64,000 nucleotides of DNA from Nocardia aurantia. Its GTDB lineage: Bacteria > Actinomycetota > Actinomycetes > Mycobacteriales > Mycobacteriaceae. Positions 1 to 7,707 of this stretch are shown one piece after another (the first letter of the stretch is position 1; each line of letters opens with the position of its first letter). A model generated the notes under the pieces. The model was not told the DNA's origin and made no database searches. It worked only from the letters and a program-made list of their open reading frames with translations. Made by a program: the position numbers and the translations under genes. The stretch spans positions 248,001-312,000 of the forward strand of contig NZ_WEGI01000003.1 in NCBI RefSeq assembly GCF_009604425.1, given 5' to 3'.

Positions 1-497
1 GCCCACCGCGCTTCGGGTACGTGCAGCAGCCCGCGCCAGAAATTGGCGTGATAGGTGTTCGAGCCGAGCAGGACGATCCGCGCGGGAGCGGTGAACGAGC
101 CCAGCAGATCGCCGATGAGCTGGGCGTGCGCGAGATAATTGACGGCGAAGGTCAGCTCGTAGCCGTCGGGTGAGGCCTGCCGGGTGTCGGCCGAGGTGAT
201 GCCGGCGTTGGCGATCAGCGCGCGCAGCGGCCGCACCGCACCGGCGTCGAGCAACTCCCGCGCGGCGGCCGCGGCGGCACGGACCTCGGCCAGGCTCGCC
301 AGATCGCAGCCGATCTCGTGAACGCGGGCGCCCCGCGCCCGAGCCTCGTCGGCGACGGCGGTCAGGTCCCGCCCAGGGCGCCCGACCAGCAGCAGATCGG
401 GACGTTGCCCGTCGGGTCGATCGGCCATGGCCAGCACGGCGTGGCGCCCCAGGTTGCGGGTCGGGCCGGTGATCAGAACAGTTCCGGATCGGTTCAT
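1..497 (-). CDS. SDR-family NAD(P)-dependent oxidoreductase, cut by the left edge
   Basis: About 165 N-terminal residues are visible, reading leftward from an ATG at 497; the rest lies outside the window. The start of the protein carries a dinucleotide-binding loop, TGPTRNLG, a TGxxxNxG variant in which the middle glycine of the classical TGxxxGxG motif is Asn. An IANAG segment follows near residue 95, and LLGSNTYH near residue 150 supplies the usual catalytic Ser. The Tyr-x-x-x-Lys pair would lie beyond the edge. The long-SDR look resembles protochlorophyllide reductase-like and retinol dehydrogenase-like actinobacterial SDRs; the substrate cannot be told. It is divergent from the HTH regulator that starts at 600, with about 100 bp between them, a layout typical of a regulator and its target. 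Confidence 0.85.
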   Translation of the reverse strand, partial: MNRSGTVLITGPTRNLGRHAVLAMADRPDGQRPDLLLVGRPGRDLTAVADEARARGARVHEIGCDLASLAEVRAAAAAARELLDAGAVRPLRALIANAGITSADTRQASPDGYELTFAVNYLAHAQLIGDLLGSFTAPARIVLLGSNTYHANFWRGLLHVPEARW

Positions 498-599
498 GAA
501 CCCAGGTTGCGCGCCCGGCCGGCCCGCGAACAGCCGTCCGGTTTTCGTAGGACCACCAGGGCCAGGACAACCGACGGCGCCCCGGGCAGACTGGGCAGT

Positions 600-1445
600 A
601 TGGAACCGTGGGAGTTCGGCCCGACGGTCCGCCGCTGGCGCGACCGCGTGCCGCCCGAGAGCCTCGGTGTGCCGGTCGGCCGCCGGCGCCGCGCGACCGG
701 TCTGCGTCGCGAGGAGTTGGCCGCCCTCGCCGGCATCTCCGCCGACTACCTGACCCGCCTCGAACAGGGCCGCGCGACCTCTCCGTCGGCGCAGGTGGTG
801 GAGGCCCTGGCCCGCGCGCTGCGCGTCTCCGACGCCGAACGCGACCAGCTGTACCGGCTCGCGGGACACGCCACACCCGGCCCGGACGTCGTCCCGTCCC
901 GCCTGACCCGCAGCGTGCAACGACTTCTGGACCGGCTGTCGCACACCCCGGTGGTCGTATACGACGCGAGCTGGACCCTCGTACTGGCCAACGCCCCCTA
1001 CGACGCGCTGCTGGGCGAGACCACCGGCTGGCGCGGCCTGGAACGAAATGCCGTGTGGCGCAACGTCACACATCAACCCACCCGCGTCGTGCACGCCCCA
1101 CGGGAACAGGCCGAGCACGAGGCCCGTCTCGTCGCCGACCTCCGCGGGACAGCCTCGCGCTATCCCGCCGACCGCGCCCTGCGCCGCCTGATCACCACCA
1201 TGACCGCCGACAGCCCGCGCTTCGCCGAACTCTGGAACAGCGAGAATCCACCCCCCGCGCCCGACCCGTCCCGCCACAAGACCATCGACCACCCCGCGGT
1301 CGGGCGGATCACCCTCGACTGCGACACCCTGATCGTCGCCCAGGACGACCTCCGTATCACCGTCTACACCGCGGAACCCGGCACCGAGGACGCCGACCGC
1401 CTGGCCCTGGCCATCGTCCTGGGAACCCAGTCCCTGGTGCCCTGA
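600..1445 (+). CDS. XRE-type regulator with MmyB-like C-terminal ligand domain
   Basis: The protein has 281 aa, with the start placed at the ATG at 600. The frame is open further upstream, but that part overlaps the divergent SDR gene and has no domain. Residues about 20-75 form the helix-turn-helix, including TGLRREELAALAGIS and YLTRLEQGR, the standard signature of the actinobacterial MmyB-like family. The C-terminal 150 residues (YDASWTLVLANAPYDALLG and after) match the PAS-like MmyB ligand-binding domain. Such regulators are normally divergent from the oxidoreductase they control, and the SDR at the left edge fits. The stop codon directly abuts the stop of the convergent XRE-TetR gene at 1446. 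Target assignment is inference. Confidence 0.9.
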   Translation: MEPWEFGPTVRRWRDRVPPESLGVPVGRRRRATGLRREELAALAGISADYLTRLEQGRATSPSAQVVEALARALRVSDAERDQLYRLAGHATPGPDVVPSRLTRSVQRLLDRLSHTPVVVYDASWTLVLANAPYDALLGETTGWRGLERNAVWRNVTHQPTRVVHAPREQAEHEARLVADLRGTASRYPADRALRRLITTMTADSPRFAELWNSENPPPAPDPSRHKTIDHPAVGRITLDCDTLIVAQDDLRITVYTAEPGTEDADRLALAIVLGTQSLVP

Positions 1446-2324
1446 TCACGAAAGTGGCAGGGGCGCGGCACTGTTCGGCCGCGCGCGGGTCGCGTTCAGG
1501 AGTGCCAGGGCGAATTCGGCGTAGGTGTGGGCGATTTGCTCGGGGGTGGCGGGGCCGTCGTCGCGGAACCATTGGGGGATCGAGGTGCACATGGTGGTGA
1601 TGGCTCGGCCGGCGGTGCGGAGGTCCTCGGTGCGGGTGCGGCCCTCCCGGGACGCGGTGTGGATGGCGTCGTCGAGGATGCGCTGGAGGCGGTTGCGGGA
1701 GTCGGCTATCCGGGATCTGTTGGCGTCGATCAGGCTGCGCATCTCGCTGGCGCCGATGAAGGCGAGGGCGCGGCGGTGGGCGTGGAACAGGGCCAGGGCC
1801 TCGACGATGTGGGCCACGCGCTCGACGCTGTCGGAGGCGTCGTCGGCGGCGGCGGTGACGCGGCGATGCAGGTCGGTCATCGTCAGGTCGAGGATTTCCA
1901 CCAGCAGGTGTTGTTTGTCGGGGTAGTGGTGGTAGATGCCGGGCACGCTCATGCCGGCCCGTTGCGCGATCGCGCGCATCGTGGTGCCGTGGTAGCCGGT
2001 CTCCACCATGGCGTCGACGGCGGCGGCCAGTACCGGATCCAGGGTCAGTGGGGGGTAGTCGCGCCAGTCGGCCGGGTGCGGGCGAGTAGGGGTGGGGCGC
2101 CGGGGGTTCGGTGGTTCGGCGGCGGTGAGCAGCTGGGCGACGGGGACGTTCAGGGCCTCGGCGAAGGTGCGCAGGCGCGTGACGGAGACGCCGGTCTTGC
2201 CGTTCTCGACGGCGCTGACGGTGGCCGGGCTGACCCGCACACGCCGGGCCAGGTCGCGGATCGTGAGGCCCTCGGCGAGCCGGAGCGCCCGGATCGTCGC
2301 GCCGGCGTCGTGTGTGTCGTCCAT
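1446..2324 (-). CDS. Double-HTH regulator: XRE domain fused to a TetR repressor
   Basis: The protein has 292 aa. Residues about 8-65 are an XRE-type HTH (IRALRLAEGLTIRDLARRV, SPATVSAVENGK). After a Pro-rich linker, residues about 95-145 are a TetR HTH (TMRAIAQRAGMSVPGIYHHY), followed by a helical ligand/dimer domain to the C-terminus. It is divergent from the acyl-CoA dehydrogenase operon starting at 2463. A perfect 21-bp palindrome lies 12 bp upstream of its own start and a second lies next to the operon. By analogy with KstR/FadR-like TetR proteins of mycolic-acid actinomycetes, it probably represses the operon until an acyl-CoA ligand binds; this is inference. It could sense two inputs or hold two DNA sites at once. 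Confidence 0.9.
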   Translation of the reverse strand: MDDTHDAGATIRALRLAEGLTIRDLARRVRVSPATVSAVENGKTGVSVTRLRTFAEALNVPVAQLLTAAEPPNPRRPTPTRPHPADWRDYPPLTLDPVLAAAVDAMVETGYHGTTMRAIAQRAGMSVPGIYHHYPDKQHLLVEILDLTMTDLHRRVTAAADDASDSVERVAHIVEALALFHAHRRALAFIGASEMRSLIDANRSRIADSRNRLQRILDDAIHTASREGRTRTEDLRTAGRAITTMCTSIPQWFRDDGPATPEQIAHTYAEFALALLNATRARPNSAAPLPLS

Positions 2325-2335
2325 GACGGGCCATT

Positions 2336-2356
2336 CTGTTCAGGAATCCTGAACAG
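2336..2356. promoter_or_regulatory. Perfect 21-bp palindrome, probable operator 1
   Basis: Arms CTGTTCAGGA and TCCTGAACAG are perfect 10-bp inverted repeats with a single central A. The site sits 12 bp upstream of the XRE-TetR start, where it would overlap that gene's promoter, which fits autoregulation. Its sequence differs from the second palindrome in the same intergenic region, so the two HTH domains of the fusion may each have a site; this is inference. Confidence 0.65.
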
Positions 2357-2422
2357 CGCAAGGGCTGGCTCCGTTGTTGACGGCGGTAACTCCCATATGT
2401 GAGAGTGAGCTGTCCATCGTTG

Positions 2423-2440
2423 ACCGAGCGAGCGCTCGGT
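2423..2440. promoter_or_regulatory. Perfect 18-bp palindrome, probable operator 2
   Basis: Arms ACCGAGCG and CGCTCGGT are perfect 8-bp inverted repeats with a 2-bp spacer. The site lies 22 bp before the GTG start of the acyl-CoA dehydrogenase gene. Palindromes of this type (ACCGAGCG...CGCTCGGT) are common in front of TetR-controlled fatty acid genes of mycolic-acid actinomycetes. It probably represses the operon at 2463-6279. Confidence 0.65.
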
Positions 2441-2462
2441 AAGTCGCGAGATGAGGTAGGCA

Positions 2463-3674
2463 GTGCCGATCGATTTGACCTACTCCTCCGAGGTGACGGC
2501 GCTGGTCGACCGGACGAGGGATTTCGTCCGCGCGACCGTCCTGCCGATCGAGGATCGTCACCACGGCGATATCGCCGCCGCGGGCGGCGACGGGGTCCGC
2601 AAGGATCTGCAGCAGGCCGCGAAGGAGGCCGGCGTGTTCGCGCCGCACGCGCCGCTGGAGTACGGCGGCCTCGGGCTGGGGATGTCGGATCGGGCGCCGG
2701 TCTTCGAGGAGGCCGGCTATTCGCTGTTCGGGCCGGCCGCGCTGAACATCGCCGCGCCCGACGAGGGGAACCTGCATCTGCTGGCGCATGTCGCGTCGCC
2801 GGAGCAGCGGCACGAATTCCTGGCGCCGCTGGCGGCCGGGGACGTCCGTTCGGCGTTCGCGATGACCGAACCCGCGCCGGGCGCCGGATCGGATCCCGCC
2901 GCGCTGACCACCCGCGCGGAGCGGCACGGTGGCGGCTGGCGGATCAACGGGCGGAAGTGGTTCATCACCGGCGCGGACGGCGCCGCGTTCATGATCGTGA
3001 TGGCGCGCACGTCGGGGCAGCCCGGTCAGCGCGGCGGGGCGACCATGTTCCTGGTGCCCGCCGGCACGGCCGGGTTGCGGGTCGGGCGGCACATCGGGAC
3101 GCTGGACAAGTCGATGCTCGGCGGCCACTGCGAGGTCGACTTCGAGGATGTGGACGTTCCCGATTCCGCGGTGCTCGGTGAGGTGGACCGCGGTTTCGAG
3201 TACGCGCAGGTCCGGCTCGGCCCGGCGCGGATGACCCACGTCATGCGCTGGCTGGGCGCCGCCCGCCGCGCCCACGACGTCGCGGTCGAGCACGTGGCGC
3301 GGCGGGAGGGCTTCGGCGGCCGCATCGGCGATCTCGGCATGGTCCAGAAGATGGTGGCCGACAACGAGATCGACATCGCCGCCACGCGGGCCCTGCTGGT
3401 CCGGGCCTGCTGGGAACTCGATGCCGGTGAGGCCGCGGGCGATTCGACCTCGATCGCGAAAACCTTTGCCGCCGAAGCGATCTTCCGGATCGTGGATCGC
3501 AGCGTGCAGATGTGCGGCGGGCTGGGTGTGTCGGAGGATCTGCCGCTGGCCCGGTTGTCGCGGGAGGTCCGGCCGTTCCGGATCTACGACGGTCCCTCGG
3601 AGGTCCATCGGTGGGCGATCGCCAAGCGCCGCATCGGCGCCGCGAAGCGCGCGCTGCGGGAGAGCGCCCGATGA
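2463..3674 (+). CDS. Acyl-CoA dehydrogenase family protein, ACAD10/11-like
   Basis: The protein has 403 aa with a GTG start; the purine-rich GAGGTAGG just upstream is the ribosome binding site. FAD/acyl-CoA motifs are intact: FAMTEPAPGAGSDPAAL near residue 140, and QMCGGLGVSEDLPLARLSRE followed by IYDGPSEVHRWAIAKR near the C-terminus. Asp376 stands where classical acyl-CoA dehydrogenases have the catalytic Glu. ALNIAAPDEGN and LGPARMTHVMRWLGAARRA also resemble, from memory, the dehydrogenase domain of human ACAD10/ACAD11. These enzymes act on 4-phosphoacyl-CoA in 4-hydroxy acid breakdown, as does Pseudomonas LvaC. The next gene, overlapping by ATGA, is the matching APH-type kinase, so a role in 4-hydroxyacyl-CoA catabolism is likelier than plain beta-oxidation. 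The assignment is from family resemblance and context. Confidence 0.88.
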   Translation: MPIDLTYSSEVTALVDRTRDFVRATVLPIEDRHHGDIAAAGGDGVRKDLQQAAKEAGVFAPHAPLEYGGLGLGMSDRAPVFEEAGYSLFGPAALNIAAPDEGNLHLLAHVASPEQRHEFLAPLAAGDVRSAFAMTEPAPGAGSDPAALTTRAERHGGGWRINGRKWFITGADGAAFMIVMARTSGQPGQRGGATMFLVPAGTAGLRVGRHIGTLDKSMLGGHCEVDFEDVDVPDSAVLGEVDRGFEYAQVRLGPARMTHVMRWLGAARRAHDVAVEHVARREGFGGRIGDLGMVQKMVADNEIDIAATRALLVRACWELDAGEAAGDSTSIAKTFAAEAIFRIVDRSVQMCGGLGVSEDLPLARLSREVRPFRIYDGPSEVHRWAIAKRRIGAAKRALRESAR

Positions 3675-4723
3675 CCCTGCCGGGCATGGACCTCGCGGCG
3701 GTCACCCGCTTTCTGACCGAGCGCGGCGTCCCGGTTCGCGGCGAGCTGACCGCGGAGCAGATCAGCGGTGGCCGTTCGAATCTCACGTTCAAGCTGTCCG
3801 ACGGCACGTCGGCCTGGGTGCTGCGGCGGCCCCCGATCGCCGGGCTCACCCCGTCCGCCCACGACATGGCGCGCGAGTACACGGTGACCACGGCACTGCG
3901 GTCCACCGCGGTACCGGTCGCCGGGACCGTCGCCATCGACCGGGAGGGCGCGGTGCTCGGGGCGCCGTGCACGGTCGTCGATTTCGTGCCGGGGCTCGTG
4001 GTCCGTGACCGGGACGATCTCGCCGCCCTGACCGACGCCCAGGTGCGTGGCGTCACCGATTCCCTGATCGATGTCCTGGTGGCGCTGCACGCCGTGGACC
4101 ACCGCGCGGTGGGCCTCGAATCCTTCGGCCGCCCCGAGGGTTACGTGTCGCGCCAGGTGCGTCTGTGGGCCCGGCAGTGGGAGCAGGTGAAGACCCGCGA
4201 ACTACCCGACGCCACCCGATTGGCCGCGGCCCTGCTCGATTTCGAGCCGCCCGCCGCCACATCGATCGTGCACGGCGACTTCCGGGTCGACAACACGATT
4301 CTCGATCAGGATCGGCCGGAAGTCGTTCGGGCCGTGGTCGATTGGGAGATGTCCACGCTGGGCGACCCGCTCACCGACCTGGCGTTGATGTGTGTCTACC
4401 GCGATCCGGACTTCGATCGGGTGCTGGGCTCGGCGGCCGCGTGGACCAGCGACCGCTTGCCGTCGCCGGACGAGCTGGCCCAGCGCTACGCGGTGACGTC
4501 GGGCCGCGATCTCGGCCCGTGGGACCACTATCTGGCCCTGGCCAACTTCAAACTGGCCGTCATCGCCGAGGGCATCGCCTACCGCGCCCACCAGGGTGCG
4601 GACGCCGGCCGCGGCGCGGTCGCCGCGGCCGACGCGACACCGGTGTTCATGGCGGCCGGACTGCGCCTGCTGCGGCACCCGCATCGCGGTGCCGATACCG
4701 TCACAGCGACCAACCACTCGTAG
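3671..4723 (+). CDS. APH-type phosphotransferase (probable 4-hydroxyacyl-CoA kinase)
   Basis: The protein has 350 aa. The ATG at 3671 overlaps the stop of the acyl-CoA dehydrogenase gene (ATGA), which implies translational coupling; the same frame is open upstream, but only inside the dehydrogenase gene. The fold is that of aminoglycoside phosphotransferase-like kinases: a nucleotide-binding N-lobe (ISGGRSNLTFKL, then WVLRRPP), the catalytic Brenner motif SIVHGDFRVDN near residue 200, and a metal-binding VVDWEMSTLGDPLTDLA near 225. The combination with an ACAD10/11-like dehydrogenase is found as one polypeptide in animals and as LvaA plus LvaC in Pseudomonas, where the kinase phosphorylates the 4-hydroxyl of a 4-hydroxyacyl-CoA. 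That role is inferred; antibiotic resistance is unlikely. Confidence 0.88.
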   Translation: MTLPGMDLAAVTRFLTERGVPVRGELTAEQISGGRSNLTFKLSDGTSAWVLRRPPIAGLTPSAHDMAREYTVTTALRSTAVPVAGTVAIDREGAVLGAPCTVVDFVPGLVVRDRDDLAALTDAQVRGVTDSLIDVLVALHAVDHRAVGLESFGRPEGYVSRQVRLWARQWEQVKTRELPDATRLAAALLDFEPPAATSIVHGDFRVDNTILDQDRPEVVRAVVDWEMSTLGDPLTDLALMCVYRDPDFDRVLGSAAAWTSDRLPSPDELAQRYAVTSGRDLGPWDHYLALANFKLAVIAEGIAYRAHQGADAGRGAVAAADATPVFMAAGLRLLRHPHRGADTVTATNHS

Positions 4724-4738
4724 GGCAGGGATCTTCTG

Positions 4739-5500
4739 ATGAGCATTCTCGACAAGTTCCGGATGGACGACCGGGTCGTCGTGGTGACCGGCGCCTCCTC
4801 CGGCCTGGGCGTGGCGTTCGCGCGCGCGTTCGCCGAAGCCGGCGCGAACGTGGTCCTGGCCGCGCGGCGGACGGCGAAGCTGCAGGACACCGCCGAACTC
4901 GTCCGTGCCGCCGGCCGCGAGGCCCTGGTCGTCGAGACCGACATCGCGTCCCCGGAGCAGGCGTACAACCTGATCGATACGGCGTTCGCGCACTTCGGCC
5001 GCGTCGACGCCCTGATCAACAACGCCGGCATCGGCACCGCCTACCCGGCCACGCACGAGACGCCGGCCCAGTTCCGCGAGGTCATCGACGTCAACCTCAA
5101 CGGCGCGTACTGGGCCGCGCAGGCCGCCGGCCGGGTCATGAAGCCGGGGTCGTCGGTCGTGAACATCTCGAGCATTCTCGGCCTGACCACCGCCGGACTT
5201 CCGCAGGCCGCCTACGCCGCCAGCAAGGCCGGCCTGATCGGCCTGACCCGCGACCTCGCGCAGCAGTGGGGCACCCGCAAGGGAATCCGGGTCAACGCGG
5301 TGGCGCCGGGCTTCTTCGAGACCGAGATGACCGACCACTACAAGCCGGGCTACCTGGAGAGCATGAAACCCCGAATCGTGCTGGGCCGCACCGGCGATCC
5401 CGACGAACTGGCGGCGAGCGCGGTCTGGCTGGCCTCCGACGCCGGCGGGTACGTCACCGGCCAGACCATCGTCGTCGACGGCGGCGTCACGATCGCCTGA
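4739..5500 (+). CDS. SDR-family oxidoreductase (probable 3-hydroxyacyl-CoA dehydrogenase)
   Basis: The protein has 253 aa, the standard length of a classical SDR. The cofactor motif TGASSGLG lies near residue 16 and LINNAGIGTA near 94. The catalytic set is present: Ser in VVNISSILG near residue 142 and YAASK near 158. The C-terminus ends in VTGQTIVVDGG, as in FabG-like enzymes. It starts 15 bp after the kinase stop, in the same operon. In a 4-hydroxyacyl-CoA pathway it could oxidise either the 4-hydroxy/4-keto pair or the 3-hydroxyacyl-CoA made by the neighbouring hydratase. The sequence alone does not decide between these. Confidence 0.9.
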   Translation: MSILDKFRMDDRVVVVTGASSGLGVAFARAFAEAGANVVLAARRTAKLQDTAELVRAAGREALVVETDIASPEQAYNLIDTAFAHFGRVDALINNAGIGTAYPATHETPAQFREVIDVNLNGAYWAAQAAGRVMKPGSSVVNISSILGLTTAGLPQAAYAASKAGLIGLTRDLAQQWGTRKGIRVNAVAPGFFETEMTDHYKPGYLESMKPRIVLGRTGDPDELAASAVWLASDAGGYVTGQTIVVDGGVTIA

Positions 5501-5517
5501 TCGGAAGGAGCGGCCCG

Positions 5518-6279
5518 ATGAGTGCCGAACCAGCGGTCACGGTCGAGAAACGCGACCGCACAACGATTGTCACGCTGAATCGGCCGGCGAAGCGCAACGC
5601 GATCAACCCGGAGATCACCGCCGGTCTCGACCGGGCGCTGAACGAATTCGAGGACGATCCGGAGCAGTGGTGCGCGATCCTCACCGGTGGCACCGAATTC
5701 TTCTGTGCCGGTGCGGATCTCGCCGCCGGCGCGGGTGAGCCCACCGAGCGGGGCGGGATCGCCGGGATCATGACCCGGGTGCGCGCCAAACCCCTGATCG
5801 CGGCGGTCGAAGGGTTCGCGCTCGGTGGTGGTTTCGAGCTCGTCATGTGCTGCGATCTCGTCGTCGCAAGTCGCACAGCGCGTTTCGGCCTGCCCGAGCC
5901 GAAGCGCGGGCTGATCCCGGACTTCGGCGGCGCGTTCCGGGTCACCCGGCTGCTGCCGGCCAACATCGCCCGCGAGATGCTGCTCACCGGAGACGATCTG
6001 GACGCCGAGCGAGCGGAGCGGCTGGGCCTGGTCAACCGGCTCGTCGAGCCGGGCGCCGCGCTCACCGGCGCACTGGAACTCGTGCACCGGATCGCCGCGA
6101 ACGCGCCGCTGGCGATCCGCGGCGCGCTGCGGATCGCCAACACGGCCGTCGCGGGCGACGAGACCGGCCTGTGGGCCATGACCGAGGGCGTGCACGCCGG
6201 ACTACTGGCCTCGGCCGATCTGCAGGAAGGTCTCGCCGCGTTCTTCGGCAGGCGAGCGCCGGACTGGAAGGGACAGTGA
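5518..6279 (+). CDS. Enoyl-CoA hydratase/isomerase family protein
   Basis: The protein has 253 aa; the ATG at 5518 follows a GGAAGGAG ribosome binding site and a 17-bp gap after the SDR gene. It is a crotonase-fold protein. The oxyanion-hole segment FFCAGADLAAG lies near residue 65. EGFALGGGFELVMCCDL near 100 carries the first catalytic Glu, and FGLPEPKRGLIPDFGG near 125 the second, so both glutamates of true enoyl-CoA hydratases are kept. It is the last gene of the operon and would hydrate the enoyl-CoA released by phosphate elimination from a 4-phosphoacyl-CoA, or act in an ordinary beta-oxidation turn. Confidence 0.9.
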   Translation: MSAEPAVTVEKRDRTTIVTLNRPAKRNAINPEITAGLDRALNEFEDDPEQWCAILTGGTEFFCAGADLAAGAGEPTERGGIAGIMTRVRAKPLIAAVEGFALGGGFELVMCCDLVVASRTARFGLPEPKRGLIPDFGGAFRVTRLLPANIAREMLLTGDDLDAERAERLGLVNRLVEPGAALTGALELVHRIAANAPLAIRGALRIANTAVAGDETGLWAMTEGVHAGLLASADLQEGLAAFFGRRAPDWKGQ

Positions 6280-6285
6280 GGCCGG

Positions 6286-6576
6286 TCAGAGCCCGGTGAT
6301 GATCGCGGCGTGACTGTCGGCGGCGGCCTGGCGCAGGGGACGGGCCGCCGTGTACGAGTCGGATTCGTACCAGGCCTTGGCCGCCTCCGGTGAGTCGAAC
6401 TCCATGAGCACCGTCTTGCTGCCGTGCCACTGCCCTTCCAGCGTCTGCACCTGGGTGTCGACGGCCAGGACGCGGGCGCCGCTCGCGGCCAGCGACGGTG
6501 CGGCGGCGCGGCTGTAGGCGGCCATACCCTCGGGATCGGTGATGGCTTCGGTGACGATGACGTACGCCTTGGGCAT
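6286..6576 (-). CDS. Small DUF1330-like protein
   Basis: The protein has 96 aa and starts at the ATG at 6576. MPKAYVIVTEAITDPEGMAAY at the N-terminus, a central GSKTVLMEFDSPEAAKAWY and a C-terminal DSHAAIITGL match the DUF1330 dimeric alpha-beta barrel family, whose members are about 95 aa long. Function in the family is not settled. It starts 23 bp after the stop of the luciferase-like gene transcribed ahead of it and is probably co-transcribed. It is convergent with the hydratase gene, with only 6 bp between the stops. Confidence 0.85.
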   Translation of the reverse strand: MPKAYVIVTEAITDPEGMAAYSRAAAPSLAASGARVLAVDTQVQTLEGQWHGSKTVLMEFDSPEAAKAWYESDSYTAARPLRQAAADSHAAIITGL

Positions 6577-6599
6577 GGCTGCTCCGTTTCGGGTGGTGG

Positions 6600-7616
6600 T
6601 CAACTGAATTCGGGAATGACTGTGGCGGCGAAGGTTTCGGCGTACTTCACGAATTCGCCCGGCGGCAGTCCGGGCGGCAGCATCATCATGAAGTGCTCGA
6701 CGGGGGTCCGGGTGAGCCAGCCGCGGAACATGTCGACGGCCTGCCCGGGTGTCAGGATGGTGAGCGTGCCGCTGGCCTCGAATTCGGCCAGGGTCATGGG
6801 GGAGAGGACGGTGTCGTCGGCCATTCCGGTCGCGGCGCGGTCCTCGTCGTGCCATTCGCCGTAGGTGTTGTTCACGTGGTGGTAGTAGGGGCCCAGTTCG
6901 TGCATCGCCTGCTCGGGATCCTCGGCGACCACGACGAAGGTGCCCTGGATGCGCACCCGGCCGCTGTCGGGATCCTTTCCGCACGCACGGAGTTTCGCCC
7001 GATACTGTTCGACGATTTCGAGGTTGCCGAAGTAGCCCTGACCGTATCGGGCGGCGCGTTCGAGGGCCCGGTCGCTGAATCCGCCCAGGTAGAGCGGAAT
7101 GTGGCCGCGTTCGGGTGCCGGTGTGATCGCGGCGTTCTCGACGGTGAAGTGTTTTCCGCTGTAGGTGACCGTCTCACCGGCCCAGAGCTTCGTGACGATG
7201 TCCAGGAATTCGTCGGTGCGCCGTCCGCGCGCGGAGAAGTCGACGCCGTAGGCCGCGGCCTCGCGCCGGCGATAGCCGATGCCCAGTGCCATGTCGAGCC
7301 GGCCGCCGGAGACGATGTCGAGTATCGCGCAGTCCTCGGCGAATCGGACCGGGTGGTACAGCGGGGCCAGCGCGACCGCGGACCCGAGCCGGATCGTCTC
7401 GGTGCGCGCGGCGATCGCGGCCAGCATCACCAGCGGCGACGGCATGTAGCCGTCGCTCGCGTTGTGGTGCTCGGGGACCCACGCGCCGGTGAATCCGGCG
7501 GATTCGGTCCAGGCGATGAAGTCCAGGGTCTCGGCGTAGACATCCGCCCACGGCCGGTGCCAGCGGGCCGGGTTGCGGAAGTCGTAGAGGTACCCGAAGG
7601 AGATCTTGCCGTTCAC
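6600..7616 (-). CDS. LLM-class flavin-dependent oxidoreductase
   Basis: The protein has 338 aa and a GTG start at 7616. It has the luciferase-like monooxygenase barrel: ISFGYLYDFRNPARWHRPW at the N-terminus, WVPEHHNASDGYMPSPLVM near residue 50, IRLGSAVALAPLYHPVRFAED near 75 and LDMALGIGYRRREAAAYGVD near 110. The family uses reduced F420 or FMN. The segment around LALG-IGYR and the long C-terminal insertion fit the actinobacterial LLM subgroup, but the cofactor cannot be assigned. It forms a two-gene unit with the DUF1330-like protein. Dyad symmetry lies just upstream at 7629-7659. Confidence 0.88.
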   Translation of the reverse strand: MNGKISFGYLYDFRNPARWHRPWADVYAETLDFIAWTESAGFTGAWVPEHHNASDGYMPSPLVMLAAIAARTETIRLGSAVALAPLYHPVRFAEDCAILDIVSGGRLDMALGIGYRRREAAAYGVDFSARGRRTDEFLDIVTKLWAGETVTYSGKHFTVENAAITPAPERGHIPLYLGGFSDRALERAARYGQGYFGNLEIVEQYRAKLRACGKDPDSGRVRIQGTFVVVAEDPEQAMHELGPYYHHVNNTYGEWHDEDRAATGMADDTVLSPMTLAEFEASGTLTILTPGQAVDMFRGWLTRTPVEHFMMMLPPGLPPGEFVKYAETFAATVIPEFS

Positions 7617-7628
7617 GGGCCCAACCTA

Positions 7629-7659
7629 GTCAATCCTCATAATGATTGCAAGACTTGAC
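7629..7659. promoter_or_regulatory. Nested dyad upstream of the LLM oxidoreductase gene
   Basis: Two short nested inverted repeats lie 13-43 bp upstream of the GTG at 7616: GTCAA (7629-7633) with TTGAC (7655-7659), and CAATC (7631-7635) with GATTG (7644-7648). The segment is markedly AT-rich for this genome. It is a plausible promoter/operator for the minus-strand gene pair. The regulator is not known. Confidence 0.35.
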
Positions 7660-7707
7660 GATCGACAGGTGGTCAGGCCCCGGGTCCGGCCGCGAGACAA
7701 CTTCCGG

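Noticed and set aside
3671..4723. Aminoglycoside resistance kinase
   Set aside because: The APH fold is shared, but overlap with an ACAD10/11-like gene and the lipid operon points to an acyl-CoA substrate.
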